This document shows positions 34,453 through 44,160 of a DNA stretch of 64,000 nucleotides, piece after piece. The stretch lies in assembly GCF_004745635.1 (NCBI RefSeq), contig NZ_SRLB01000002.1, positions 62,001 through 126,000 on the forward strand, given 5' to 3'. Made by a program: the position numbers and the translations under genes. Origin of the DNA: Methylobacterium nonmethylotrophicum (lineage in GTDB: Bacteria; Pseudomonadota; Alphaproteobacteria; Rhizobiales; Beijerinckiaceae). The notes beneath the pieces are model-generated. The model did no database searches. It had not been told where the DNA came from and saw nothing but the letters and a program-made list of their open reading frames with translations. Position 1 is the first letter of the stretch. The number at the start of each line of letters is the position of its first letter.

Positions 34453-36309
34453 ATGCATGCTCCGGCCACCTCCGCCCTCGGCACGGGACGGGGTCCCGTC
34501 GCGCACCTCCTCGCCTGCTCGGACGCCGTCGCGGCATTCCTGCTCGCCGCAGACCTCGTCGTCGTCATCGGCTCGGTCCTGGCGCGCTCGCTGTTCGGGG
34601 CGCCGGTCGAGTGGTCGGACGACGTCGCCCGCGGGCTGATGGTCGGGTCGAGCTTCTTCGGCGCCGCGAGCGCGGTGGCGCGGGCTGAGAATCCGGGCGT
34701 CACCTTCTTCGCCGACCGGCTCGGACCGGCAGCGCGTCGGCGCCTCGACGCGCTCGGCGCCGTGCTGGTGGCGGTGATCTCCGCGATCGTCTCCTACAAC
34801 GCGCTCCGCCTCGGCTGGCTCACCGCCGGCCAGACCACCGGCTCGGGCCTGCCGCTCGAATGGACCTTCCTGCCGATGGGCGGCGGCGCGCTGTTGATGA
34901 CGGTCTTCGCCCTCGACATCGCCCTGCGCCGGCCGCGGCGCGACCTCGCCGAGGCGGCAGGCCTCCTCGCCCTCGCGGCCGGGGGCTTCCTGGGTATCGC
35001 GGCGCTGGCGCCGGAGTCGCTGCCCGATCCCGGCTGGTTCATGGGGATCGGCTTCGTCGTCGCCCTCGTCGGCGGGCTGCCGATCGGCTTCTCGATCGCG
35101 CTCGCGGCGCTCATCTACATCTGGGTCGACGGCAACCTGCCCGGCGTGATCTTCGCCCAGCAGATGGCGCGCGGCATTGACAATTTCGTGCTGCTGGCAA
35201 TCCCGTTCTTCATCCTGGTCGGCTACCTGATGGAGGCGAACGGGATGTCGGTGCGCCTCATCGAGCTCTTGCAACGCCTGGTCGGGCGGATGCGGGGCGG
35301 GCTCAACGTCGTCATGGTGCTGTCGATGGTGCTCTTTTCCGGCATCTCCGGCTCGAAGATGGCGGATGTCGCCGCGGTCGGCTCGGTGCTGATTCCGGCG
35401 GCGCGCCGCTCGCGCCAGGATCCCGGCCAGGCGGTGGCTCTGCTCGCCGCCTCGGCCGTCATGGCCGAGACGATCCCGCCCTGCATCAACCTCATCATCC
35501 TGGGCTTCGTCGCCAACCTGTCGATCGGCGGGCTGTTCATGGCCGGGCTCATCCCCTCCGCCCTGATGGCGGCGGCGCTCATCGGCGTGTCGGTCCTGTT
35601 CGGCACCAAGGCGGCTCTCGCCGCCGAGATCGTCCCGGACGGCTCGCTGCGGCGGATGTGGATCGGCGCGATCGTCTCGCTCGGGCTGATCGCGATGATC
35701 TTCATCGGCTTCAAGAGCGGGTTCGCCACCGCCACCGAGAGCTCGGCCTTCGCGGTCCTCTACGCGATCGTGGTCGGCGCGGCGGTGTTCGGCGAACTGA
35801 GCTGGCGCGCCCTGGCCAGGTCCTTCGTCCACGCGGCGACGCGCTCGGGCCTCGTCCTGTTCATCGTCGCGGCGGCCCAGGCGCTCGCCTTCGTGCTGAC
35901 GCTGCAGCAGGTGCCGCACGCGCTCGGCGACCTGATGGTCGGCCTGTCGCAATCGAGCGGCACCTGGCTGTTCATGCTGCTCTCGATCGCGATCCTGATC
36001 GTGATGGGCTCGGTGCTGGAGGGCGCGGCGGCCCTCATCATCTTCGGGCCGCTGCTGATGCCGGTCGCCGGCCAGCTCGGCATCGATCCCCTGCATTTCG
36101 GGGTCGTGCTGGTGATCGCGATGGGGATCGGGCTCTTCGCCCCGCCGCTGGGCCTCGGCCTCTACGGCGCCTGCCTGATCGGCCACGTGCCGATCGAGCG
36201 GACGGTCAGGCCGATCCTGGGCTATCTCGGCCTGATCTTCGCCTGCCTGCTGCTGATTGCCTTCGTGCCGGTCCTCAGCACCGGGCTGCCGCGGCTGCTG
36301 GGATACTGA
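34453..36309 (+). CDS. TRAP transporter fused small and large permease (DctQM)
   Basis: A 618-residue membrane protein. The first 170 residues are DctQ-like (four helices, with VEWSDDVARGLMVGSSFFG) and the rest is the DctM subunit (GGLPIGFSIALAALIYIWVDG, FSGISGSKMADVAAVGSVL, MAETIPPCINLIILG). In most TRAP systems these are two proteins; here they are joined in one frame without a stop. It moves the DctP-bound acid using the sodium gradient. It lies 26 bp after dctP and 11 bp before the dehydrogenase. Confidence 0.92.
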   Translation: MHAPATSALGTGRGPVAHLLACSDAVAAFLLAADLVVVIGSVLARSLFGAPVEWSDDVARGLMVGSSFFGAASAVARAENPGVTFFADRLGPAARRRLDALGAVLVAVISAIVSYNALRLGWLTAGQTTGSGLPLEWTFLPMGGGALLMTVFALDIALRRPRRDLAEAAGLLALAAGGFLGIAALAPESLPDPGWFMGIGFVVALVGGLPIGFSIALAALIYIWVDGNLPGVIFAQQMARGIDNFVLLAIPFFILVGYLMEANGMSVRLIELLQRLVGRMRGGLNVVMVLSMVLFSGISGSKMADVAAVGSVLIPAARRSRQDPGQAVALLAASAVMAETIPPCINLIILGFVANLSIGGLFMAGLIPSALMAAALIGVSVLFGTKAALAAEIVPDGSLRRMWIGAIVSLGLIAMIFIGFKSGFATATESSAFAVLYAIVVGAAVFGELSWRALARSFVHAATRSGLVLFIVAAAQALAFVLTLQQVPHALGDLMVGLSQSSGTWLFMLLSIAILIVMGSVLEGAAALIIFGPLLMPVAGQLGIDPLHFGVVLVIAMGIGLFAPPLGLGLYGACLIGHVPIERTVRPILGYLGLIFACLLLIAFVPVLSTGLPRLLGY

Positions 36310-36320
36310 GGGAGGCCGGG

Positions 36321-37298
36321 ATGAAAGTGCTCCTGACGCATACGCCGCAGACGCGCGAGCAGTATTACGGCCCGCACGCGCTCGCCGAGTTGCGCGCCCT
36401 CGCCGACGTGGTGCTGCACGAGCGCGATGCGCCTCTCGATCCCGTCGCCCTCATGGCGGCCGCGGCGCATGTCGACCTCGTCATCGCCGACCGGCTCACC
36501 GCCGGCCCGGCCGAGGTCTTTTCCGCCCTGCCCCGCCTCAAGGGATTCCTGCGCTGCGCCGTCGACATCCGCACCATCGACGTCGCGGCGGCGAGCCGGG
36601 CCGGGGTGCTGGTGACCCACGCCTCGCCGGGCTTCGTCGCCTCGGTCACCGAACTCGCGCTCGGGTTCATGGTCGACCTGTCGCGCGGCATCTCGCGGGC
36701 GACGCGAGACTATCACGCCGGCCGGGCGCCCGAGGTGCGGATGGGGCGCCAGCTCGCCGGCAGCCGCCTCGGCATCATCGGCTACGGGGCGATCGGCCGG
36801 AACCTCGCGGCCATCGCCGCCCATCTCGGGATGGTGGTGCTGGTCTCCGATCCCCACGTCACGGTCCCGGCGGGCCAGGCACGGCAGGTGGCGTTCGAGA
36901 CGCTCATGGCGGAGGCCGACATCGTCGTGTGCCTGGCGGTCGCCACCGAGGCGACCGAGAACCTGATCGATGAGGCCGCCCTCGGGCGGATGCGGCGCGA
37001 CGCGGTGTTCATCAACCTGTCCCGCGGCAACCTCGTCGACGAGGCGGCGCTCGCGGCGGCGCTCACCGGGGGCCGGATCGCCGGCGCCGCCATGGATGTC
37101 GGACGCGCCACCGACCAGATGCCCTCGCCCGACCTCGCGCGGCTGCCGACCGTCATCGCCACCCCGCATATCGGCGGCCTCACGCCGCCGGCGATCGCGG
37201 CGCAGGCCTTCGACACGGTCGGGCAGGTCCGCGCCATCCTGGCGGGAGAGGTGCCGAAGGGGGCGGTCAATCCGGAGAGCTGGTCCCGGCGGCCGTGA
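36321..37298 (+). CDS. D-2-hydroxyacid dehydrogenase, NAD(P)-dependent
   Basis: A 325-residue D-isomer 2-hydroxyacid dehydrogenase. The Rossmann motif is IIGYGAIGRNLA, the catalytic arginine is in FINLSRGNLVDE and the catalytic histidine is in ATPHIGGLTPP. It interconverts D-2-hydroxy acids and 2-oxo acids. As the third gene of the TRAP operon, preceded by GGGAGG, it probably oxidises the imported hydroxy acid, after which the lyase encoded on the other arm may cleave the product. Confidence 0.92.
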   Translation: MKVLLTHTPQTREQYYGPHALAELRALADVVLHERDAPLDPVALMAAAAHVDLVIADRLTAGPAEVFSALPRLKGFLRCAVDIRTIDVAAASRAGVLVTHASPGFVASVTELALGFMVDLSRGISRATRDYHAGRAPEVRMGRQLAGSRLGIIGYGAIGRNLAAIAAHLGMVVLVSDPHVTVPAGQARQVAFETLMAEADIVVCLAVATEATENLIDEAALGRMRRDAVFINLSRGNLVDEAALAAALTGGRIAGAAMDVGRATDQMPSPDLARLPTVIATPHIGGLTPPAIAAQAFDTVGQVRAILAGEVPKGAVNPESWSRRP

Positions 37299-37740
37299 GC
37301 CGCCTGGCCAGGGCGCTGCGGAGACCGTCGCGATCACCTCGACCTTGCCCAGGGCCGTGAAGTCAACCGCCGAGGGCACACCGATGCGGCTCGGCTTCAA
37401 CCTGGACGATGTCGACCTCGGCCAATGCGGCCGGCCCCGGCCTTGGGCGTCAACAAGGCGGTCCGGACGCTGCGCCGCGACCTCCCGCTGACGCGATTGC
37501 GGAGGGTGGCTGAGAGACCATGCTCGCGCGGACCGCCCTTCCGGGGGCAGCCGTTCGTGACGCCGTTCGTGATGCCCGACCGGAAGAGTTCCGCCATCGG
37601 CCCGCGGAGGTGCGTGGAATCATGTTCCGCTCACCCCCGCGCCACGCAGGACACGGTCCGACCCGGGCGGTACCCGGATCACGCCAGTCCTGGACTCGCG
37701 ATCGTCGGGTACCGTCGAATGACTTGATGGTTATTGTTCT
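37299..37740. other. Intergenic region, no gene recognised
   Basis: This 442 bp stretch lies between the hydroxyacid dehydrogenase and the GSCFA gene, both ending toward it. Short open frames show no family pattern. The base composition changes from GC-rich to mixed near 37720, marking the edge of the following AT-richer island. Confidence 0.45.
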
Positions 37741-38835
37741 TCAGGAGTTGGACATCGAGGATTCGATGAGGTTTTCCTCGCATGTCGTCTGAACGACATT
37801 CTGCATTTCGTTGATGAAGTTGTACTGATTGTCTGGCTTTGATTGCCTGACTTCTCTCGGCGTCGATAAATCGGTGGCGTGGTCGAGGAACAGCCTCATG
37901 ACGTGCGTGACGCCATCCTCCGTGACCGATCGCAGGTCGTCTGCAAAATATCTGCCTCGATTGAAATTGCCGGTAATAATCTCGTAAGAGGGAAAATAAG
38001 CGACATCCTTGAACTTGCTCGTCAACTCCTCCGCTGCAACGCGCAGTACGGACTTTGAGTACACGGTGGAGACCAGCACGTGACGATTCTCAGCTGTCGC
38101 GGCAAGCGGGACAGGAGAGACCGTCAGGATGATCTTGACGCGGGGATTGACCTCTCTGAACAGCGAAATGAATTCCGACATGTCCGTGACGACTTCCGCG
38201 ACCGTCAGGTTGGCGAAGCCGTAGCGCTCAGGATCGAACGTGCCACCGGCAACGCCAGGGCAGACGGGAAGCGCAGCGCCGTCGGATCGGCAGTACCAAT
38301 GTTCTGTCAGTCCCAGAGTGAATACGAAGACATCACACTCATCAAAAATTCGCCTCACCGCTCGGAGGTGCTGCTTGCGATCTTCATCATATTCAACCAG
38401 GGTCTTAAATCCGCCTGGCTGAATGGCCGGCCTGAATGGATCGATGATCCCATCATTTTCAATCCAAGGGCCTTCCGAAGGCTTGAACAGCAGGAACGCT
38501 CTTTTGAACAGCTGAAGAAGCTGTCTCGAGGTGTAAATGTTTCCGTATCTCGCTGAATAGACGCCGTAGTTGAATTTATTTTTCAGATCGGCATCTCCGA
38601 GAGGATGACCGTCCTCGGTGACGAAATAGTTGAACCCGCTCTTGCTCAGATGCCTGGCAATGTGTTGTGCAAAGCAGCTTCCCGCCGTTGCAACCTTCTC
38701 GTCGGCGGTGATGCGAAACGGAAAATTGGATACGGGATCGACATCAGCGTAATCAGGTGACGAAACCGCTTTGCTCCAGCGTGTATAGTCGGACAGATCC
38801 CTGTAAGGATGCTTCGATCTGCTGCTGCCAGCCAT
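37741..38835 (-). CDS. GSCFA-domain protein
   Basis: A 364-residue protein. The family-naming motif is present as TAGSCFAQHIARHL (GSCFA at residues 52-56), followed by FNYGVYSARYGNIYT and VFTLGLTEHWYCRSDG, both conserved in GSCFA proteins. The fold is related to SGNH hydrolases and the family is thought to act on surface polysaccharide or acyl groups; no reaction is proven. ATG 38835 is chosen because AAGGAA lies 8 bases before it. GC content is lower than in flanking genes. It lies 96 bp downstream of an unknown, possibly SGNH-type gene on the same strand. Confidence 0.87.
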   Translation of the reverse strand: MAGSSRSKHPYRDLSDYTRWSKAVSSPDYADVDPVSNFPFRITADEKVATAGSCFAQHIARHLSKSGFNYFVTEDGHPLGDADLKNKFNYGVYSARYGNIYTSRQLLQLFKRAFLLFKPSEGPWIENDGIIDPFRPAIQPGGFKTLVEYDEDRKQHLRAVRRIFDECDVFVFTLGLTEHWYCRSDGAALPVCPGVAGGTFDPERYGFANLTVAEVVTDMSEFISLFREVNPRVKIILTVSPVPLAATAENRHVLVSTVYSKSVLRVAAEELTSKFKDVAYFPSYEIITGNFNRGRYFADDLRSVTEDGVTHVMRLFLDHATDLSTPREVRQSKPDNQYNFINEMQNVVQTTCEENLIESSMSNS

Positions 38836-38931
38836 AGTTATTTCCTTTCTGACGTCGATCGCGTGATGATCCTCTCGGGCGCCTGCGCGGAACACCAGCG
38901 AGAATCTCACAAATTTCCGTCTTCCAACGTG

Positions 38932-39729
38932 TTAAAGCCAGGACCATCCGCCATACGGCAATCCATACATTTTTTCGACTTGCTTGAGAATGAGGCCACC
39001 ATACCAAGGGCCTGCATGGGTGGAGTCGCCTGAGTAGCCCGAAGGAACAAGATAACCCTCCGGGTCACACGCCTCGCTCGGAGCATCGACGAATTTTATA
39101 TTGTTAGCCTCGCATGCCGACTTGATGATTTGGGAATGAGTGCGCCAGAGCTTGTATCGCAAGATGCGAGGCGCAATGCGAGGGAGACTGGATTGCTCCC
39201 TAAAATAATTCTCCAAATGCTCCATCACATATTTGTCGTCGCCGTTGGGCGGAGGGGATTCAATATGCAAAACATCCTCCATAACAGCATGACGTAAGCA
39301 TACCGTATTGAGGATATAAAGCTCCGCCATTTTATGGATGAAGCTTTCAATATAAGAATAAGGAACCAGTTCCGCTTTGGGAATTCGCGGCAGCTGAACA
39401 TTCTCAGGCAAAATAAAATCGAAAGGACGCGGGTGCTCCAAAAGTGTCAATGCGTTATGAGCATTCCCGCCAAACATCGACAGCCATATAAAATCTCTAT
39501 TTTGTATATTTTCTTCAACAAGAGATTTTATCCTAGGATTGAGTACGATCGCTGCACCGTCCTCAACAGAAAATCGGAAGTCTACCCCGTGTTTTATCGT
39601 GTTGAAAACGTAATATTCTATAGCCGGCGAGTTATGATCAGTTTCTGCCTCTCTTGTTGCAAGATGATTGACAACCGAAGACAGATGGCTATGGCCGAGT
39701 ATGACGACTGCTAAGCGCTTCAAAACCAA
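38932..39729 (-). CDS. Uncharacterised protein, possible SGNH-type hydrolase
   Basis: A 265-residue protein that I do not recognise as a named family. Its N-terminus VVILGHSHLSSV resembles block I of SGNH proteins, with H13 and S14 in GHSH. Near the C-terminus GDSTHAGPWYG gives an Asp and a His (D235, H238) spaced like the catalytic block V. There is no signal peptide. The gene is AT-rich compared with the window and precedes the GSCFA gene, a pair that suggests surface-glycan acylation or deacylation. Confidence 0.65.
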   Translation of the reverse strand: MVLKRLAVVILGHSHLSSVVNHLATREAETDHNSPAIEYYVFNTIKHGVDFRFSVEDGAAIVLNPRIKSLVEENIQNRDFIWLSMFGGNAHNALTLLEHPRPFDFILPENVQLPRIPKAELVPYSYIESFIHKMAELYILNTVCLRHAVMEDVLHIESPPPNGDDKYVMEHLENYFREQSSLPRIAPRILRYKLWRTHSQIIKSACEANNIKFVDAPSEACDPEGYLVPSGYSGDSTHAGPWYGGLILKQVEKMYGLPYGGWSWL

Positions 39730-40478
39730 GCTCCTTTATAATTAGGAATTACCTGTACTGTCATGAGGTCTGATATATCTTGTCTGTTCTCGGCGCCGTC
39801 ACATATTTTGCGCCCCCTGGGGCTCATGCGGCTGTCAATACCACAGCAGTAGGCAATCTCCAAATATCCGAATTGCTCGCTTTATATCGAAATTAAACAC
39901 AATTTATATTGTCGATATCCGAATTTTTATTCATATCTAATGGCTTAGTATTTAAAAAACGGGCCAAAAAATCTATTGTCGCTGGCAATTTAAAAAATAT
40001 AATAATCGAAACAAAGCTGATTTTTTATCCGATTGCGAGTCAAATTTGCCGACTGAGACTGTTTACATCTGCGAATGAACGGATCGAGAGAGATCGCGTG
40101 GTGCATTGGACCAGGGCATCTCAACATGTGTCTCGTGAGAGAGGAATAATCATCTGCGGCGTTCGTGAGTGTCTGAGAAGGAACGAACCGGCCGCATTGA
40201 CGTTCGAGGGGCCCCGTCGCGAGAGGATCTCGCGCATCTCCTCCACGCTGCCGGAGAGCGCTCGCATGGACTGGGGCAGGAAGGTCCGACGGGAAAGAAG
40301 GTCCGGTCGGTCGTGACAGGCTCCCCTGCGACGCGGTCCCCGGTTTCGACGGCGAAGTGGCGGGGATCACGGCCTTGATCGCGACACGGGTCCGCGTTCG
40401 GGCGGCAGAGCCCCGAGCCGATGCGTCGCCGTGCGCGCTCGCGACGCGACGCCCCGTGGTCGTCTTCCGGTTGCCGCC
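39730..40478. other. AT-rich intergenic region, no gene recognised
   Basis: About 350 bp right of the unknown gene (39730-40080) is strongly AT-rich with runs of A and T, unlike the rest of the window. The remainder returns to GC-rich sequence. Open frames here have no homology pattern. It probably holds the promoter of the GSCFA pair and the right border of acquired DNA. Confidence 0.5.
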
Positions 40479-41807
40479 TCAGAACTCCGCCACCTTCCCC
40501 CAGGCCGAGGCCTCGAACCGGTCCGGATGATACGGACGCGGATCGACGATCGGGTCGGCGCCCGAGACGAGGTCGGCGATGAGGTGGCCGGCACCCGGGC
40601 CGATGCCGAAGCCGTGGCCGCTGAAGCCCGCCGCCAGAATCAGGCCCGGCACGCCCGTCACCTCGCCGATCGCCGGGACGCCGTCCGGGGTCGAATCGAT
40701 GTAGCCGGCCCAGGAGGCGGTGATCTCCGTGCCGCGCAGGGCCGGCAGCAACTCCAGCGCCCGCCGGTGCGTCTCGGCGACGAGGCGCGGGTCGGGGCGG
40801 GGATCGAGGATGCGCATGCGCTCCATCGGGGTCTCTTCGTCGAGGCGCCAGCGCGCGGCGGTCTCGTGGCCGCTGCGCCAGCCCTCGGGCCCGCCGGGCC
40901 GCAGGGCGCGCCAGCGTCGGGCGAACATCGGCACGAATTCGCGCGCGAACAGGATCTGCTGCGGGGTCGGATCGACGCTGGCCCGCCCGCTGATCGCCAG
41001 GGTGTAGCCGCCGCTCTCGCCGCGGCGGGTCACCGAGACATCGGCGGTGTGGAGCGCGTCCGGGAGGCCGGCGATGGTGGGGCCGACCGCCAGGATCGAC
41101 GAGCGGATCGCAGCCTGCGGGAAGCGGATGCCGAGCTGGCGGCAGAACGACGACGCCCAGGCGCCACCCGCCATCACGGCGGTCCTGGTGCGGATCGTGC
41201 CCGTCTCGGTCACGACCCCGGCGACCCGCCCGCCCGCGAGTTCGAGGCCGCGGGCGGCGCAGAACTGGTGCACGCTGCCGCCGGCCTTCATCACGCCGCG
41301 GGCTACCACCGGCGCCGCCCGCGCGGTATCCGCGATGCCGTCGCTGGGCGAGAACACCCCGCCCTTCCAGCTCCGCCCGGTGGCCTCGCCGCGCCCGCGC
41401 GCCTCGGTCTCGCTCAGCATGTGGGTGGTGACGCCCTCGCCCGCCGCGAAGTCGCGCCACCTGGCCCAGCGGGCGATCTCGGCCTCGTCGTTGCTGAGGT
41501 AGAGCAGGCCGCAGCGGCGGAACCCCGGGTCCTCGCCGATCTCGGCGGCGAGGCGCTCCCACAGGTCGAGGCTCTTCGTCGCCATCGGCAATTCGCGGGA
41601 GTCGCGGTTCTGCTGGCGGCACCAGCCCCAGTTGCGGCTCGACTGCTCGGCCCCGACCCGGCCCTTCTCGACCAGCGCCACGCGGATGCCCCGGCGCGCG
41701 AGGTAATAGGCCGCGAAGGTCCCGACCACGCCGGCGCCGATCACCACGACGTCGACCGCGTCCGGCAGGTCCGGCGTGGTGTCGATGTGGAGGAGAGGTG
41801 CTGGCAT
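40479..41807 (-). CDS. FAD-dependent oxidoreductase, DadA/glycine oxidase-like
   Basis: A 442-residue DAO-fold flavoprotein. The dinucleotide motif is VVVIGAGVVGTFAAYYLARRG (from about residue 20), and the C-terminal FAD loop GFSGHGFGIGPGAGHLIADLVSG is typical of D-amino-acid or sarcosine-type dehydrogenases. QSSRNWGWCRQQ is a conserved block of one opine/D-amino-acid oxidase branch. It diverges from the urease operon (220 bp between starts). It probably releases ammonia or a 2-oxo acid from an amino compound. Confidence 0.9.
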   Translation of the reverse strand: MPAPLLHIDTTPDLPDAVDVVVIGAGVVGTFAAYYLARRGIRVALVEKGRVGAEQSSRNWGWCRQQNRDSRELPMATKSLDLWERLAAEIGEDPGFRRCGLLYLSNDEAEIARWARWRDFAAGEGVTTHMLSETEARGRGEATGRSWKGGVFSPSDGIADTARAAPVVARGVMKAGGSVHQFCAARGLELAGGRVAGVVTETGTIRTRTAVMAGGAWASSFCRQLGIRFPQAAIRSSILAVGPTIAGLPDALHTADVSVTRRGESGGYTLAISGRASVDPTPQQILFAREFVPMFARRWRALRPGGPEGWRSGHETAARWRLDEETPMERMRILDPRPDPRLVAETHRRALELLPALRGTEITASWAGYIDSTPDGVPAIGEVTGVPGLILAAGFSGHGFGIGPGAGHLIADLVSGADPIVDPRPYHPDRFEASAWGKVAEF

Positions 41808-42027
41808 CCTGGCGGCTCCCGTTGACGGGGCGAGCCTAGCAGGGGCGCCCGCGGGGAAGACGCCGGAGAGCGCGGGCTTTCCGGCAGATTCTGCCGCGGG
41901 CCGGGCGGCGCGGCGGCATCATCCCGTGCCGCGGGATCCTCCCGTGCTGCCGGGGGCTTGCCTGCCGGGCCGCCGGCGCGGTCTAAGCGTGGCTGGAAGG
42001 GTCCTCCGCGCCCGCCTCAGGCTCCCG

Positions 42028-42876
42028 ATGCAGCATTCCCCCGTTCCCGACGCCCTCCGCCGCCAGCGCTCGATCGGGCACGTCGCGCTCGCGGTGGCGC
42101 GGATGCCGGGCGGCACCACCCGGACCACCGACCTCGCCGAATCCGGCCCCCTGCGCCTGCGCCTGCCGCGGCCGGAGCCGGGCCCGATGGAGGCGGTGCT
42201 GCTCAACAGCGCCGGCGGCATCGCCTGCGGCGACCGCTTCACCGTCGAGGCACGGCTGGCGGCAGGCGCCGACCTCGTCCTCACCACCACGGCGGCGGAG
42301 AAGATCTACCGCTCGGACGGGCCTCTGACGCGGCTCGACGTGGCGCTCAGCCTGGAGGCCGGCGCTGCCCTCGCCTGGCTGCCTCAGGAGACGATCCTGT
42401 TCGACGGCGCCCGCCTCGCCCGCAGCTTTTCCGCCGAGGTCGCCCCGGATGCGCGGCTCACCCTGTTCGAGGCCCTGGTCTTCGGCCGCGCCGCGAAGGG
42501 CGAGGTGATGCGCGACGGCGCGCTCACCGATGCCTGGCGCATCCGCCGGGCCGGGCGGCTCGCTTACGCCGACACGTTCCGGCTCGAGGCGGACATCGCC
42601 GACAAGCTCGCCCGGCGGGCGGTCGCCGGCGGCGCCCGCGCGATGGCGACGCTCCTCCACCTCGCCCCCGACGCCGAGAGCCGGCTCGACCAGGCCCGCG
42701 AGCTGATCCAGGCGGCAGGCTGCGATGACCTGTCGGTCGAGGCCGGCGCCAGCGCCTGGAACGGGATGCTGGTGCTGCGCCTGCTCGGGGCGGAGATCGG
42801 CGCGTTGCGCCTCGCCGCGGCGCGGATCCTCGACGGCTTCCGCGGCCGGCCGCTGCCGCGGGTGTGGCAGACCTGA
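42028..42876 (+). CDS. ureD: Urease accessory protein UreD (UreH)
   Basis: A 282-residue accessory protein with [31 protein letters not shown] and [14 protein letters not shown], the conserved blocks of UreD. It is the scaffold on which UreF and UreG assemble for nickel insertion into urease. It is the first gene of the operon, 106 bp before ureAB. ATG 42028 has no strong ribosome site; the frame is open upstream but without homology. Confidence 0.93.
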   Translation: MQHSPVPDALRRQRSIGHVALAVARMPGGTTRTTDLAESGPLRLRLPRPEPGPMEAVLLNSAGGIACGDRFTVEARLAAGADLVLTTTAAEKIYRSDGPLTRLDVALSLEAGAALAWLPQETILFDGARLARSFSAEVAPDARLTLFEALVFGRAAKGEVMRDGALTDAWRIRRAGRLAYADTFRLEADIADKLARRAVAGGARAMATLLHLAPDAESRLDQARELIQAAGCDDLSVEAGASAWNGMLVLRLLGAEIGALRLAAARILDGFRGRPLPRVWQT

Positions 42877-42982
42877 CCGGGCGGCTCGGTTCTTGCTCCT
42901 GACGTCTGCTCAAGACCTGATCTTGCCTCGCGGCCAAGCCTCGGCGAAGGATGGAGGCATCACTGACCCAGAGGACGCGCCC

Positions 42983-43603
42983 GTGCTGCTGACCCCCCGC
43001 GAGAAGGACAAGCTCCTCGTCGCCATGGCGGCGATGGTGGCCCGCAACCGCCTTTCCCGGGGCGTGAAGCTCAACCATCCGGAGGCGGTGGCGCTGATCA
43101 CCGATTTCGTGGTCGAGGGCGCCCGCGACGGCCGCACCGTGGCCGAGCTGATGCGGCTCGGCGCCCAGGTCCTCACCGCCGACCAGGTGATGGAGGGCGT
43201 GCCGGAGATGATCCACGACATCCAGGTCGAGGCGACCTTCCCGGACGGCACCAAGCTCGTCACCGTCCACCACCCGATCCGCGGCACCCCCGCGACCGAG
43301 GTGCCGGGCGCCGTGACGACGCCGGACGGCGAGATCGTGTTCAACGAGGGCCTGCCCCGCACGATGATCGAGGTCGCCAATACCGGCGACCGGCCGATCC
43401 AGGTCGGCTCGCACTACCACTTCTTCGAGGTCAACCCGGCGCTCCGCTTCGACCGCGACAAGGCCCGCGGCCAGCGCCTCGACATCGCCCCGGGCACCGC
43501 CGTGCGCTTCGAGCCCGGATCGACCCGGGAGGTCGTGCTGATCCCGATGGGCGGCGGGCGCGCGGTGTACGGGTTCCGGGGTGACGTGATGGGGGCTCTG
43601 TGA
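42983..43603 (+). CDS. ureAB: Urease gamma and beta subunits fused (UreAB)
   Basis: A 206-residue single chain. Residues 1-100 are the gamma subunit ([41 protein letters not shown]) and about 106-206 the beta subunit ([38 protein letters not shown]), joined by a few residues with no stop. Fused UreAB is known from Helicobacter; many alphaproteobacteria have two genes. GTG 42983 is preceded by GAGGA. Its stop overlaps the next gene's GTG (GTGA). It forms the urease trimer with UreC. Confidence 0.93.
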   Translation: MLLTPREKDKLLVAMAAMVARNRLSRGVKLNHPEAVALITDFVVEGARDGRTVAELMRLGAQVLTADQVMEGVPEMIHDIQVEATFPDGTKLVTVHHPIRGTPATEVPGAVTTPDGEIVFNEGLPRTMIEVANTGDRPIQVGSHYHFFEVNPALRFDRDKARGQRLDIAPGTAVRFEPGSTREVVLIPMGGGRAVYGFRGDVMGAL

Positions 43604-44160
43604 GCCCCTACGACGACATCCTGCGCGATCACGTCGCGCTCGTCACGCGGGCGGCCGACTTTGCAGCCCGCCGGCATGCGGACCAGCGTCGGAAGGGCGC
43701 TGCTCGGGAACCTTACGTGAATCATCTCGCGGAAGTCGCCACGCTCCTCGCCGACACCGTTGACGAGCCGAACGCCTGGCTGGTCGCGGCCGGCTGGCTC
43801 CACGACACGATCGAGGATACCGGCACGACCCACGACGAACTCGCTGGATTGTTCGGCTCCGTCATCGCCGACCTCGTGGCCGAGGTCAGCGATGACAAGT
43901 CGCTTCCCAAGGCAGAGCGCAAGCGCCTTCAGGTCGAACGGGCGCCGCACAAGTCGCAGGATGCCAAGGCGATCAAGATCGCCGACAAGATCAGCAATCT
44001 GCGATCCCTGGCATCGAGCCCGCCCGACGACTGGGACCGGACACGGGTTCTGGCTTACGTCACCTGGGCCGAGAGCGTCGTGGCCGGGTGCCGCGGCACG
44101 AATGCAGCCCTCGAATCGATCTTCGATCAATCCGCCGTCGCGGCGCGGAGAGTGGCCTGA
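43600..44160 (+). CDS. HD-domain protein of the small alarmone hydrolase (MESH1/SpoT-like) type
   Basis: A 186-residue HD hydrolase with the motifs of single-domain (p)ppGpp hydrolases: [18 protein letters not shown] (31-48), [10 protein letters not shown] (65-74, HD at 68-69) and [13 protein letters not shown] (126-137). Its likely reaction is removal of pyrophosphate from ppGpp or a related nucleotide using Mn. It is embedded between ureAB and ureC with a GTGA overlap before and a TGATG overlap after, so it is translated with urease. This links nitrogen supply to stringent signalling, if the activity is real (inference). Confidence 0.85.
   Translation: MSPYDDILRDHVALVTRAADFAARRHADQRRKGAAREPYVNHLAEVATLLADTVDEPNAWLVAAGWLHDTIEDTGTTHDELAGLFGSVIADLVAEVSDDKSLPKAERKRLQVERAPHKSQDAKAIKIADKISNLRSLASSPPDDWDRTRVLAYVTWAESVVAGCRGTNAALESIFDQSAVAARRVA

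Noticed and set aside
39909..40316. 135-codon + strand open frame in the AT-rich gap
   Set aside because: Composition shifts midway and no family pattern or ribosome site was seen.
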